Source of the DNA: Rhizopus arrhizus
Lineage: Eukaryota > Mucoromycota > Mucoromycetes > Mucorales > Rhizopodaceae
Assembly (NCBI GenBank): GCA_024220505.1
Contig: JAKZZE010000005.1
Coordinates: 1,262,501-1,326,500 of the forward strand
Length of the DNA stretch: 64,000 nucleotides
Direction: 5' to 3'
Shown: one piece after another, positions 21,101 to 31,600 of the stretch
How positions within the stretch are numbered: position 1 is the stretch's first letter
Layout of the letters: each line of letters starts with the position of its first letter
The notes under the pieces: generated by a model
The model's database searches: none
The model's input: the letters and a program-made list of their open reading frames with translations, nothing else
What the model was told of the DNA's origin: nothing
Program-made: the position numbers and the translations under genes

Positions 21101-22700
21101 AAACCACGGCCTTCCCAAACTTCAATCATTCTTTTTGGTGTACCAAGAAACAAGTTGTGCATTGGATCCACAGCTGTCAATCTCACCACATCAAAATAAC
21201 AAAGTCTATGGAGCTCACTCCATTTACTTCCCGTACTCGTCTGTAAGGCTCTTTGCTGAGTGATGTGAGTTGCATTCAGCCAGTCAAATGCTTCTTGTCT
21301 TTGTTGAATACTGTCCCTCATTATCCAGTGTTCATCATCAAAGTTGGAAAAATCAGGCTTGGATGAATTCACACCAGTACTGATTCTAGGAAAGACAGTT
21401 GAGCATTTGTTACAAGCCTTATGAGCTGACTGCCCCATAAACCCGGCTACTTTACGCGCTGCAGGTATGTCGCAATTGACTGACATTAAAGCAACACGAA
21501 CAAGCACACCATTTGGGCATTGATAGGTGGGTATAACCACACCATCGTACAGGACAATCAACTCATCCACCATTGGCCGCAAGAAGTTTTGAATTTGGTC
21601 ATCCGTGGGCTCGCCAGGACCAGGAATCATACCAACAAGAATAACGTTGGAAGTCTTCATCCTTGAACTTCTTGGGAGATTGTTGATAGTGAGGTACACA
21701 CCACCACAAGAATAGTGCATACCGTCACTAGGCTGAAACCAGTCCACATTCAACGACACCATCAACGACCTTTCTTTGTTGACAAATGGCTGAGCATTTG
21801 AGTCGGCAAGCTGACTCCAAACTCTACCATCATAGATGTCGTAAAGAACATCCTCTTCCACCGATCTACTTCTCCACTGCTCAATTTGGAACTCGAAGGC
21901 AGGACGAGCAAAAAACTTCTTTAACGTTTCCAAAATTGAGTTGTAAGGGTACTCAAGAGCAGGCTTGACGGTGCTTCCAACAAAAAGAGGATTACCACAT
22001 GGTTGTTCTTGGCGGTGAGGGTTGTTTGCAAACCTGACATAAGAGCATTGTCGGGCATGCAAACTTCCCGTGGTGTAAACGCTTCTGCAAAGGGAACAGA
22101 CAAGAAAACGAGAAACACCACTGCTGGCAGACGAGTAGTTGACCATGACACGAGCCGTGGAGATCTTTGTTGGTATCTCCATGTCATGGCCAAGAGCACG
22201 AACAAAGAAAGAGAGAAAGGCCAACAATTCTTCACCAGCTTGTACAGAGAGGTACTTTGCTTGAAAAAGAACCACGTAGAGCACCAAAAGATGCTTGAGC
22301 TGTTCTTCGTGGCTCAATTCCTCCTCTCCATCAACATTCATGTGGTCTAACAAATTGTAAAATACAGTTCAATAAATAAATCCTTTCTAATGTAAAATGC
22401 TTTGTCGACTGAAAATATACCTTCAAAGGTGGTATGCTCACTTTCGTTTTCAGGGACGGCTGTTGGTTGTTGCATGACTTCGGCTACTTGTCTTCTGGAC
22501 TCTATTTTTTTTTTTTTTTTTTTTTTACATTAACACGAGTGCGTTTATACGAAAAAATAAAAACTATAACCTCTTCCTCTGAATCTGTCCAGACGCTTAT
22601 GAGTAAGAACAGTTCTCTTTGCAAGTCTTCTAAATCCACCGGGATGCATGCTGCATTCGGTACAAGTGCAAGCGATTTTAATGTTGTTGATGTTGTTCAT
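18193..22700 (-). CDS. tnp2-type (CMC/Plavaka-like) transposase, four exons, split by Tc1 element G
   Basis: Predicted exons in sense order: 22700-22571, 22501-22421, 22346-21018, 19307-18193. Lengths sum to 2655 nt, a multiple of three, giving 884 aa. Introns 1 and 2 are 69 and 74 bp. Exon 1 encodes a Cys motif (CTCTEC) usual at the start of these proteins. Exon 3 carries SLNVDWFQP, YLTINNLPR, GMIPGPGEP and DPMHNLFLG. Exon 4 carries KLDEWRTW, TPNMHMHMHLKECFLDFGPS and FERLNG. These are hallmark blocks of the tnp2 transposase family; candidate catalytic residues are D in NVDWF, D in DPMHN and E in FERLN. Intron 3 was 71 bp before element G inserted in its GTATGT donor. A splice acceptor ending AAAAG is needed for the frame. 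It acts in the nucleus on its own transposon; termini of that transposon were not found. Confidence 0.8.
19378..21014 (+). mobile_element. Degenerate Tc1-like element G inside intron 3 of the tnp2 gene
   Basis: 1637 bp with TA at 19376-19377 and 21015-21016 and terminal repeats starting CAGTAGGTGAAAAAATACGA. Plus-strand reading frames from about 19770 to 20790 show transposase relics: ITDKYYVHSHTVKRYTRKLF (HTH), RTIAKKLFRELGKFGY and YRSGVNALRSI. The relic ends KGRYRNIK, the usual Tc1 C-terminal context, with many stops and frame changes. Its TIR resembles that of element F (33993-35640). Dead and old compared with its neighbours. Confidence 0.85.
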
Positions 22701-22959
22701 TTTGAAGAATTTAGTATTTTGTAAAGAAATAAAGAAGGAAAAAAAAAATGCGCCTGATAAAAAACGAGTAGTAAATTTGCAAAAACAGTCGGTGCTTAAA
22801 CAATGAAATAAGGCAGTAAAACAACTTCTTTTTTTTTTCCCTTGTTTTGTTTCATGGAATACTCTAGATGCCAAAGGCACAAAACAAAAAAAAGGAAAGC
22901 TCAAGAACTGGTCAAATGTAAGCTTATAAAAAAGTAATAACAACCAAGTCTAATGTCGG

Positions 22960-22992
<33 letters not shown>

Positions 22993-24079
22993 GGAATTCC
23001 TAATGGGACACATTCGGATGACGAACATGAGCCACATGAGCAAAGTTGTTCGTTTTAACACGATAAAACTATAAGAATATCAAACTTATATTGTTGCTTG
23101 TTGTTGAAAAGCCCTTTTTGATAAAGGAAGTTGGCAATGTTAACATCTCTAATGGCTAATGGCTAATGGCAAATTACACCCATGTGCAAACATAAAGTAA
23201 GTAATGAACTAATATAAGCTTAGAAACATATATTCTTTTATATTATTTGTCATAAAAAATAATAAAGCACTTTATTTACTTGAAAAACAAAAAAATTGTG
23301 CTTGTATCTATTAATTATAATTGCCTTCTAACAAGATGTTAACAAAGCTTCTTTTTTTTTTTATTCTTTTTAAAATATACACGTATTTTTTTTTGTTATA
23401 ATGTAAAAGCATTTGTATTTTTATAAAACATGTTTACTGTTAGGTTATTGTTTTCATTTGAATAAGTAACATTTTATTGCTATGTTCTTTTTTTTTTTTT
23501 TTTTTCACTAGGTCTTTTTTTTTAACTTTGTCTTTTTTTTTTACTTTTAATTTTTCAGCTTCTTTTTCTTTCCCAAACGCAACTATTTTGTTACATTCTG
23601 TTACACGTTTCTAATGAGCTAAGCTAAAAAGCACAGACTGCCTTCCTAATATGTATTCTTCTGATCAAAATAATCGCAGAATGCTTTTGATTTCCGCATT
23701 TTGCCCTCAAAAACAAAAAAAAAGTAAATATCGGTCTTTCAACAATAGAGGAAAACAAGCTTTCCAAAAAAAGATCATCTGTAAAAAAAAAAGACATTTT
23801 TTTTAAAACGTGAATAACTTTATGAATATTTACCTTACAATGAAAAAAATAACATTACTTAATTTCTTTATTTTTTTCGCATCTAAATCTTTTTTCATAT
23901 TTCGAAAATGACCAATACAGCAAGATATATTGTTTTTTTAAAAAAAAACTTTAAAATCTGTGGACCTATGACTGTCACCGATATCAGAATTCTACGTCAA
24001 AGGCGCAACATTATTTGCAGTGTCACGTGATTAAATGGAGGACGAAGAGATAAATTTAGCCACATATCAACAACAGAAA
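22701..24079. other. AT-rich spacer between the tnp2 gene and tRNA-Lys
   Basis: About 1.4 kb without a credible ORF. It contains a 20-plus-base T-run ending at 22986, a perfect 18-bp palindrome just after it, three TAATGGC units near 23152-23172, and numerous T/A homopolymers. A CACGTG hexamer is at 24024-24029, 50 bp upstream of the tRNA. Part of it may be the 5' flank and subterminal region of the tnp2 transposon. Confidence 0.5.
22988..23005. repeat. Perfect 18-bp palindrome beside a poly(T) tract
   Basis: CATTAGGAATTCCTAATG is its own reverse complement and directly follows a T-run (22967-22986) plus ACA. It lies about 290 bp upstream of the tnp2 start codon. Its role is unknown; it could be a protein-binding site or a transposon terminus. 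Confidence 0.6.
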
Positions 24080-24152
24080 GCCCGGCTAGCTCAATCGGTA
24101 GAGCGTGAGACTCTTAATCTCAAGGTTGGGGGTTCGACCCCCCCGTCGGGCT
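24080..24152 (+). tRNA. tRNA-Lys (anticodon CTT)
   Basis: The 73-nt cloverleaf folds fully. The acceptor stem GCCCGGC pairs with GTCGGGC (one G-U). The D arm has GCTC/GAGC, the anticodon stem is TGAGA/TCTCA with loop CTCTTAA (anticodon CTT), and the T arm is GGGGG-TTCGACC-CCCCC. There is no intron. The discriminator base as read is T. A T-run terminator lies downstream near 24196. Host gene; mobile-element remnants begin about 70 bp downstream. Confidence 0.95.
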
Positions 24153-24225
24153 GCAGTGAAATACCATATTATCAATGAAAATGGTTTGTTGAAATTTTTT
24201 TGATTTTTGTTGTCGTGTGTCGTAT

Positions 24226-24833
24226 TGTAATGAAAGAAGACAAACAGTAAATATTTTTTTTGTACTGTAACGAGAATGATGAAGACATCTATAAAATTTT
24301 GGACAGTGTAGCACAAATGATGAAGTTTTGGATCCGGAGAACAATGATGATCACAAGAACAAATTTTGATGTCCAGCGACATTGATGTCGTTCGACATAA
24401 ACAATAAGCCACGCCAAATTTTATATAAATAAGATGAATATTTTTAACCAAAATACAGACATCCAATTTGAATCCAATTCACATTCAATAAACAAAATCT
24501 TCTTGCGCTTAAAAGCAATTGTTTCTTATTGGGTCACAAACACCTTTTCTTTTCTTTTTCTTTTTACTTATTCTTTCTGATCTGATACTTGAATTATCAC
24601 GAATCAAGAAAGATCCCTTTTATTTTTATCTTTTATTAAACAATCTTACTCCTAACCTTATTGATCTATAAAGATCTGGTGGTCACTACTTAAAATCAAA
24701 TTACTTTATCAAAAGAACTGTTAAACGTTCAATCAAGTTAATCAAACTCAAGTCATTCAAGGCTTCAAACTTCAAACTAAACAAATCTACATCACTTTAA
24801 CACAATCCAAATCCCAAGTACTAACAAGTTACA
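24226..24833 (+). repeat. Solo LTR related to family III
   Basis: 608 bp starting TGTAATGAAAG and ending AAGTTACA, flanked on both sides by GTAT (24222-24225 and 24834-24837). It carries, in plus sense, GATCTGGTGGTCAC (about 24675-24688), the conserved core of family III LTRs that otherwise appears on the minus strand in this window. An internal GTAC-TGTAAC junction at 24262-24271 could mean that one LTR is inserted in another; both readings fit. Confidence 0.65.
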
Positions 24834-24837
24834 GTAT

Positions 24838-25119
24838 GTCGTGTTTGATCACGAATAGTCTTTTTATAGTAATTAACAAAGGTACCGAGAACTTATTAAG
24901 TAGTAAAAGATTCATCGATTTTATTTAATAAAGATAATGTCTATTGTAACGAAAATGGTAATAAGGATACACAGAGATTAGCCGAGTCAAGTCAGAAAGA
25001 TAAAAAAAATTAAAAATATAAAAAATGTTAAAAAGATAAAAAAAGTTGAAAATATAAAAAAAAGTCAAAAAAATAAGAAAAGCTAAAAAGAAAACAAAAA
25101 AAAATATTATTCATATATA
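24838..25119. other. A-rich spacer left of Tc1 copy C
   Basis: About 280 bp with A-runs separated by single T or G bases (TAAAAAAA-type repeats, 25000-25105). No coding or RNA feature seen. It forms the left flank of copy C and does not match the element found on C's right. Confidence 0.4.
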
Positions 25120-26749
25120 CAGTAGCGGACAAAACTGGTGCACAAAACTTTTTTTCAGCTTTTAACTACCATTACCTGCTCATGGTAATTGCAATAGTCA
25201 TGAAACTGTACTAGAAGGAGGATATACTAGTCATTGTAATTTATGTATGTTCTAAGCATGACATTGTTAAAACTGAGCGATAAGCGTGCTTTAAATTTAT
25301 AAAATTTTATATTTTCTAAAAACCGCAAAAGTGGCTAAAATCTTAGACTTTATATAATCATCTCATCTCTTGATATCATCGGATGTTCTTCTTTGCATAT
25401 GCTAATAATATGCGTGTATATCATTTTCAATAAAAGAACCCGGCTCTTTAACTACTCTTTTCCAAAGATCATCGACCCTTTTTGATCTAGTGTCGTATCA
25501 TCATACCTTTGCCATCAATTGCCACCTGGCATGCTTAAGCGGACTTAGGCCGGGATTAGTGGCGGCTAAACTTGTAGCACAGAAGCGCTGTTATCAAATA
25601 TTGAGTTTGTGACATGCGTCGACTTGTGCCTTGTGTCATTGTCATACTGAAACGAGAGATTACGACGTTTTAGACCACTATACGCTAGGCTTTTGTGGTA
25701 TGAAGTAAGCGAAATATATGTGTATATTTATGAGTTCATTATACCATCATATACTTGACACACATATTCCGGTCCTCAATATATAATACAGCCTTAAAAC
25801 ATAACAGAGCAGCCAGCATGCTTCATTGTTTGATCACCGTGAAAAAATCGCTCAGGTTGCTCGACTTGCTTTCAATATTAGTGTATACTACCTGCATCCA
25901 TAATGTTCATATTTGCTTCATTGCTAAAGATAGCAGACTTCCAGCCCTCTATTGTATACAATGGCTTGTCGTGATACCACATTCATCGCTTTTTCCGGCT
26001 AATACAGCTGATGAAATTCTTCGATTCCTTACTTCCAGACTCAAAATCTAGCTTCCTACAGTGCCTTCAGACTAACAGTCTGCTAATACTGTATCTTAAG
26101 GTCCTCGAAATGTGCTGAGCATCAGGAACTGTGTGTAGCGGACCTTGTCCAAGCTTTAGGTTGGTGATTGAGCTAGTAACTTTTCAGACTAAAAGCGGGA
26201 GACCTTCATGATCACAAGACATTAAGTTTCTTTCTTCCCTCTTTCTCCTGTTGATTGTCCATTTAGAGATTCTTGTTATTCTAGAAATATCTGTTGTCGT
26301 ACGAACTAAGTGTATTCGAGATCTCAGAGTTTCGTTTTTACAGTTGCTTATTTTCTTAAACATATAAGGCTAGTACTTTGTTATAGTGAATAGGGTAAAA
26401 ACAAAAGGGGGGATTCAATGGGAAATACAAAATAACTACGGTTTTATATATTTTTTAAGAGCTACTAAAATTCACTAATATGCGGTGAAATCTGAAAGCA
26501 AACGGGAGAGATATGGGGAAAATTGAAAGAAGGCTAGACAAGCACCACATTTTTGGCGAAAATTGAAATATGCAAAAAATCACTAAAAATGACCTTATGC
26601 CTGGGGGATGTCCGGTACAGTTCCGGTTTACATAACATAATGTATATTTTGGACTGTCTTTCAGATGGTATATGCCACAAAAGTCGCAGACATATGGCGG
26701 AGATACAATGTTGATTTTAATTTTTGTGCACCAGTTTTGTCCGCTACTG
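25120..26749 (-). mobile_element. Tc1-like transposon copy C (1630 bp)
   Basis: Third copy of the A/B family, same length, TA at 25118-25119 and 26750-26751, decayed transposase on the minus strand with shared stop codons. Its right flank is the 5' leader of a family III element about 20 bp from the primer-binding site, whereas its left flank is unrelated A-rich DNA. The host element's coding region is therefore missing across C. Confidence 0.9.
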
Positions 26750-26751
26750 TA

Positions 26752-27250
26752 GTTTCTTGATTTTGAGCCCTCGTAGTGACCACCAAATGTAAATTTTTCT
26801 TTTTTATGTATATAGCTTGTTTGCGGGTTTACTTTTGTAAGTAAATAAGTATTGTCGGTAGTGACCACCAGATATTGTTAAGTAGATCAAACTTGTTAAA
26901 ATAGGCTAAACTCTTGAGGTTTAGGAATAGGTTTACAATGAAGTTGATTTAGCTTCAAGGGTCTTCAGTATTTTGAATAGAACACAGACCAAAGGGTTTC
27001 TTTTGAACGCTTGATGGTTTTATTGGTTTATAAAATAAAGAAAAGATAAAAAGAATATAATATTCTGTAATAAAGAAAAGTAAAGTGAAGTGAAGTGAAG
27101 TGAAGTCAAAATAGGGATAAGATATGAGGGTATTTATATGTTTTTGGATTTTATGATTTTGTGTTGTTTTTGGTTTTCAAGCAAAAGAGTTGATACTCCG
27201 TTTTCAAATAGATTGTTACGCAGAAGTTCATTTTCTAACTGGCGTGGTAC
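26752..27250 (-). repeat. Leader, tRNA primer-binding site and 5' LTR fragment of a lost family III element
   Basis: In minus sense the LTR ends ...TTTACA at 26788. It is followed by TT and TGGTGGTCACTACGAGG (26770-26786), the same primer-binding site as in the complete family III copies. The conserved GACCACCAGAT...TTACAATGAAG core is at 26862-26950. The LTR is cut at GTAC (27247-27250) by the next LTR; its beginning may be the fragment at 41136-41261. No gag or pol of this element remains. Confidence 0.65.
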
Positions 27251-27755
27251 TGTAAAAGTTCGCGTTCACGGAGTTTGAGTAATTGAGATAGATAAAATAT
27301 AAGCGCGTTTGCTTGGAATAAAGGTAATTCTTGACTAAGTAGAATTGATTTCGGTTCTTGTAAGAGTGACCACCAGATCTTGTTAAGCAGATCAGACTTG
27401 AGTTTGATAGAGTAAAAATTAAAAGTAAAAGAATAAAATAAAAAGGGATTACAATGAAGATATATTGGCTTCAAGGGACTTGTTCGTGCTCGATATGAAT
27501 AATCCAGAGGTTTTTATAAAAAGGGAACTTGATATTTATTTGATAAAATATATGAGGGAAGTTAAGTCAGTCAAAAGTAAAGTTGAAAAAGGGGAGTATT
27601 TTATATCTTTTCATGTTTTTGGTTTTTCTCACGTTTTCTATTTTTTTTGTTAACATTTGCTGTTGTAAAAGTAAATCAATAAAAGCTAATTTCTGGCTAA
27701 ACCTCTTTTGGAAGTAGTGTAAGGATAACCGGACGTTGATGGCAACAAAGCTACA
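27251..27755 (-). repeat. Solo LTR of family III, GTAC target duplication
   Basis: 505 bp, TGTAAAAG...GCTACA on the plus strand, flanked by GTAC at 27247-27250 and 27756-27759. It contains the conserved GTGACCACCAGATCTTGTTAAG block near 27370 and the TGAAG...CTTCA hairpin near 27455. No internal sequence. Confidence 0.75.
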
Positions 27756-27759
27756 GTAC

Positions 27760-28629
27760 TGTAATTTTTGTGTTGCTTCAATGGCTTGTAAGAGTTAACG
27801 GTTTTGAAATAAAGTAAGGTTGATGAAAATGGATAAAAAAATTAAGAGTTGGGTAGAGTATTGATATTAGGTTCACTTGTAAGTGACCACCAGATCTTGT
27901 TAAGTAGATCAAACTTGTTTGTAATAAAGTAACTTGATAAGAGTTTTAAGAATGTTTACAATGAAGATAATTGACTTCAAGGGACTTGTCTTGCTTGTGT
28001 TTTAAGAGTGTTATACCAAAAGATTCAGGGATAAAGATACTTGATTTATTGGATAAATATATTTAAAATAAGTAAAGTTAAGATATGTAAGTTAAGAGAA
28101 GTAAGTCAAGATAAGTCAAGAGTAAGTGAAGTAAAATAAAAATAAAAGCTTGTCTATTTTATAGACAAAAGAAAATAAAGTTTGATTTTTGAAATAAGCT
28201 GTGGAATAGGCGTGTTGTTCTCTCGATTAATAAAATTAACAAATAAATCAAATAATCGATGAGTCTCTTGAACCTCTTTATTGAGTAAGGACGAGAGAGA
28301 GAGCCCATTCAATACAAACTACGTCTTAGAATATAACAATATGATTTAGGGTCCGAGGTAGTACGGTATAAATTGTGTGGGCTGTTTATCGTACATAGCA
28401 CGAAGTGCTATATATGATATACAGTCAAATTATTAATTTTAAGAATCTTTTGAGTGATCTCACACGACATTAAGGAAATTATTAGAGTAAATACGACATA
28501 AGCTTTTCTTTTTGAAATAAGGTTTGATTTTTGAAATAAGCTTCAATTTTTGAAATAAAGTTCAAAAATTGAACAAGGTTCAATATGGGGTACTCACTAG
28601 GCGCAATCGTCATAACTTGCTTCGTCACA
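27760..28629 (-). repeat. Longer solo LTR or LTR remnant of family III
   Basis: 870 bp, TGTAATTTTTG...CGTCACA, bounded by GTAC at 27756-27759 and 28630-28633. The conserved core is at about 27888-27990. The right third has short degenerate direct repeats of TTTTTGAAATAAG (28190, 28515, 28533, 28551), which explain the extra length. No ORF. Confidence 0.65.
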
Positions 28630-28633
28630 GTAC

Positions 28634-29243
28634 TGTGAGATTGGAGTTTGTAAGGTTTATATAGTGTTAAGTAGGCTTGATTTAAGAGAGACTTGATATA
28701 AGATCAAAAGTTTAGGTAGGATTTGATTCCAAAAAGAGTAATGATTTGAATATAAGTTGCTTGAGTAAAGTGACCACCAGATCTTATAAGTAGATCAAAC
28801 TGTTTTGAGTAAAGTAAAAATAAAAAGGTAAAATAAAGGTAAAATAAATAAAAAGGATTTACAATGAAGTGTATATACTTCAAGGGACTTCTTGTTCTTG
28901 ATGTTAAGTAAAATAAAAGAAAAACAAAAGAGATTTACTTTGTTTGATATTTATTAAAATAATCAAAAAGTAAAGTAAAACAAAAGTTAAGAGTAGGTTA
29001 AGAGTGAAGTTAAAAAAAAAGAATAAGATACATTGGGCTATTTATATTTTTTTTTGGTTTTTCTGATTATATGTTGTTTTTGGTGATGGTGTGATAAAAG
29101 TTTAATTTTGTATGAATTCATAGAGTTATATGAATTCACAGAGTTGTATCAATTCAGGAAGCTGTATGAATTTGCATGATTGTATGAATTTAGGCAAGCT
29201 TCGTGGCACCAACAATTGAATTTTCCACGGTCGTTGTGCTACA
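28634..29243 (-). repeat. 3' LTR of III-0
   Basis: 610 bp from TGTGAGATTGG to TTGTGCTACA. The conserved GTGACCACCAGATCTT core is near 28775. The stretch upstream of ORF4 in sense is preceded by the polypurine-like ATGGGGGCATC. The last 54 bp also encode the C-terminus of ORF4. Confidence 0.88.
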
Positions 29244-30032
29244 GATGCCCCCATAGAGAGAAAGTTCGTCCCCGAACGTCTTGGATTTTTGATCAAGCTT
29301 TCCCCAAGAGTCATTACCTTTCACATGACGCATCAAGGTGGGATAAATTCGTTGGTTAGGCAACATCTGTTTGAGTTGGGCGTGCTTGGTGGTAACGTAT
29401 TCCTCCACACTGCTTCTGTCCGTATGTGGTTCGTCAAAATTTAAGTGGCTCCATTTGGTTACTTCTTTAGAGAACATCCTAGCAAGTCTTTGTTTATGGC
29501 ATTTGACTTCTTTTTCCAACTGAACCCAATTGTGGAATTCTTTGTAAATAGATTTGATTTCATGTTTAGCCGTTTCAATTGAGTCTTGTATCTCCATCCA
29601 TTGCCATTCCTCGTAGGTACTGGCATCTATGTTATTGGTTTCTTCAACATTATTGGATGTCTTGATGGTTGTTGGCTCCATAATGGGAACATTATCCTTA
29701 TTATTTGGTATGTCCAGGATTGAAACTGATTGTTCAACTGTTTCATTTCGTAAACTGTTTGCAACAGAAACAATACAATTCCACCTAGTAAGGGCATCGT
29801 TTGGTTCTCCATAATTGATAAATTCGCGGCCTCCTAAAAGCTCTTCGCAGTATTCAAGCCATTGATCTAAGGCTTCGATAACAACATTATAGCCTTCATA
29901 ATGATATAGCTTAGAAAAATAACTTGCTAGCATGGCCTTCATATAATCCTTGGTTGAAGGGTAGTCTTTTTGGCTAAGAGCAAAAGGTCTCCACCAAGAG
30001 CATTGAGTTTCTTGACTTTGGTTTACGTTCAT
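29190..30032 (-). CDS. ORF4 of III-0: unrecognised protein in the envelope position
   Basis: 280 aa, starting MNVNQ. It follows the integrase ORF by 84 nt and ends 54 nt inside the 3' LTR. I recognise no known domain, signal peptide or membrane segment. Compared with the 291-aa ORF4 of the array copies, three parts are conserved. The N-terminal block is SWWRPFA...YMKAML..YF...EGY..VIEALDQWLEYC (residues about 12-65). A Lys/Glu-rich coiled-coil-like stretch spans about 150-200. The C-terminal block is KWSHLNF, KHAQLKQ, RIYPTL, DSWGKL, F.DEL and GGIC. The middle (65-150) is divergent. Conservation of both ends with an open frame in an otherwise damaged element suggests past selection. It is not a shadow ORF, because its paralogue is collinear. 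Confidence 0.75.
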   Translation of the reverse strand: MNVNQSQETQCSWWRPFALSQKDYPSTKDYMKAMLASYFSKLYHYEGYNVVIEALDQWLEYCEELLGGREFINYGEPNDALTRWNCIVSVANSLRNETVEQSVSILDIPNNKDNVPIMEPTTIKTSNNVEETNNIDASTYEEWQWMEIQDSIETAKHEIKSIYKEFHNWVQLEKEVKCHKQRLARMFSKEVTKWSHLNFDEPHTDRSSVEEYVTTKHAQLKQMLPNQRIYPTLMRHVKGNDSWGKLDQKSKTFGDELSLYGGICSTTTVENSIVGATKLA

Positions 30033-30087
30033 TCCTGTGGCAATTTTTTTTTGTTTGATGGATAGTGCTAAGATTTCATTCCATATG

Positions 30088-30116
<29 letters not shown>

Positions 30117-30118
<2 letters not shown>

Positions 30119-31463
30119 AATGAAGAAGTTCTTCTGTTTCATTATCTAGGTCATTTGTCACCATTCGTTGATGCTCCGATCTCCATTGTGAATTTGGAAA
30201 AGAATATGGTTTAAGTCTGTTTCCATGTACCCTTCTAATTTTGGTGTCCGTTGTCTCTGTATTTTTGATATGATACGTTCCCTTGCCTAAGACATGTTGA
30301 ATGATGTATGGGCCTTCCCATTTGTCTTGCAGTTTTCCAGACCAAGAAGTTGACATGTAGTCCTTATACAGTAATACTACATCCCCAATGTGGAATGGAG
30401 GCTTTAACTCTTTTCTTTGTTCTAGGAGTTTGTTTTCGATTGCCTTTTTCTGAGCTGCTTGTGTGGTCTTGATAGCTTTTGCGGCTTGATCCCTTATTCT
30501 ATTTAAGTTGTGGATTTGATGTGCTGTTCTATGACCCAAAGTTGCTTCAAATTTTGGCGAATTCTTTTCGTAAACGTGATGTTTCATATCAAATGGTGTT
30601 TTGGGTTCGTATCCATACATTAAGAAAAACGGACTTTGCTTGGTTGTAGCTTGTTTCATGGATCGATAAGCGAACAGTGCTGCTGGCGGATACTGATCCC
30701 AGTCTTTCTTTTCACTATCTTCTCGACGTTGCAAAATTTGACCTAAGGTACGGTTAAATCGTTCGATAAGGCCATTACTCTGTGGATTATAAGGTGTTGT
30801 TGTTTTATGAATAATTGAGTAGTTTCGACACACCTGACGTATCAAATCGCTCAAAAAGGATTTTCCGTTGTCAGACACTATTATTGTTGGGCATCCATGT
30901 CGACATATGATCTCGTCATATAGAAACAATGCAATCTCCGATGAAGTTTGAAAACGTATTGGTCTTGCCTCGACATATTTTGTCAAATAATCAATTCCTG
31001 CAATTATATATCGATATCCTGCTCTAGACGCTTGCACATGTTTTACATCTAATGCGATTCGATCGAATGGCTTCGTAGAAACTGGTATTGGGTACAATTC
31101 TTCTCTGAGCGATTTACTTCCATGCATTTGACATCGAGGGCATTTTCTAGTATATTCTTGTATGTCGTGGGACATATTTTCCCAGTAATACCGATTCGCA
31201 ATTTTGTGTAATGTATTGTTATACGCGAGATGTCCTCCTAATGGATGTTGATGATATGCATGTGTAATTTCTTCTGCTTCTTCTTTGTTGAGAACCTTGC
31301 GAATTATCCCGTTTACTGTATTGTATCGATAAAGGGTATCCTTGTAAATGGTGTAATTAACGGATTCCTTTTCTATATATCTCTTTAATTTCTTTGTTGT
31401 ATTATCGGGCACTTTGAGTGTGACTAAGTATTGTTTCAGGGCTTGTATTTTTTCTTTTTCCAT
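30117..31463 (-). CDS. Stand-alone integrase ORF of III-0
   Basis: 448 aa beginning MEKEKIQALK. It has an HHCC zinc finger (H-x4-H in HPLGGHLAYN, then CPRCQ, about residues 70-115). The integrase core has D in IALDVKHV (about 138), D in VSDNGKSF (about 197) and E in LIERFN (about 233). A C-terminal GPYIIQ-type SH3-like domain follows (about 375-425). There is no chromodomain. Most Ty3/Gypsy elements fuse integrase to RT-RNase H; here it is a separate ORF in another frame, starting about 200 nt after the pol stop. The mechanism of its translation is unknown. Confidence 0.88.
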
Positions 31464-31570
31464 TGTGAATCTTGTGTAGTGTTTTATTGTGTTTCAGGTT
31501 GTACGAAGTTGTGTGAATTCAGGTAAATTTTTTTTTTTTTTTTTTTTTGTATTTTTGTTACACTTTTGTT

Positions 31571-31600
31571 TCAACTTCCCCTCCCAACCGCCTTGTAGTT
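31571..31600 (-). promoter_or_regulatory. Conserved purine tract between RT and integrase ORFs (III-0)
   Basis: In sense: CTACAAGGCGGTTGGGAGGG followed by GAAGTTGAAAC. The same position in the array copies reads CTACAAGGAGGCTGGGAGGG then TAGTTGAAAC, while the surrounding spacer is not conserved. The TGGGAGGGG core matches the polypurine tract of chromovirus I, so a central polypurine tract or relic priming site is possible. Confidence 0.5.

Noticed and set aside
27465..27653. 62-aa plus-strand ORF
   Set aside because: Lies wholly inside a solo LTR and is not conserved in sister LTRs.
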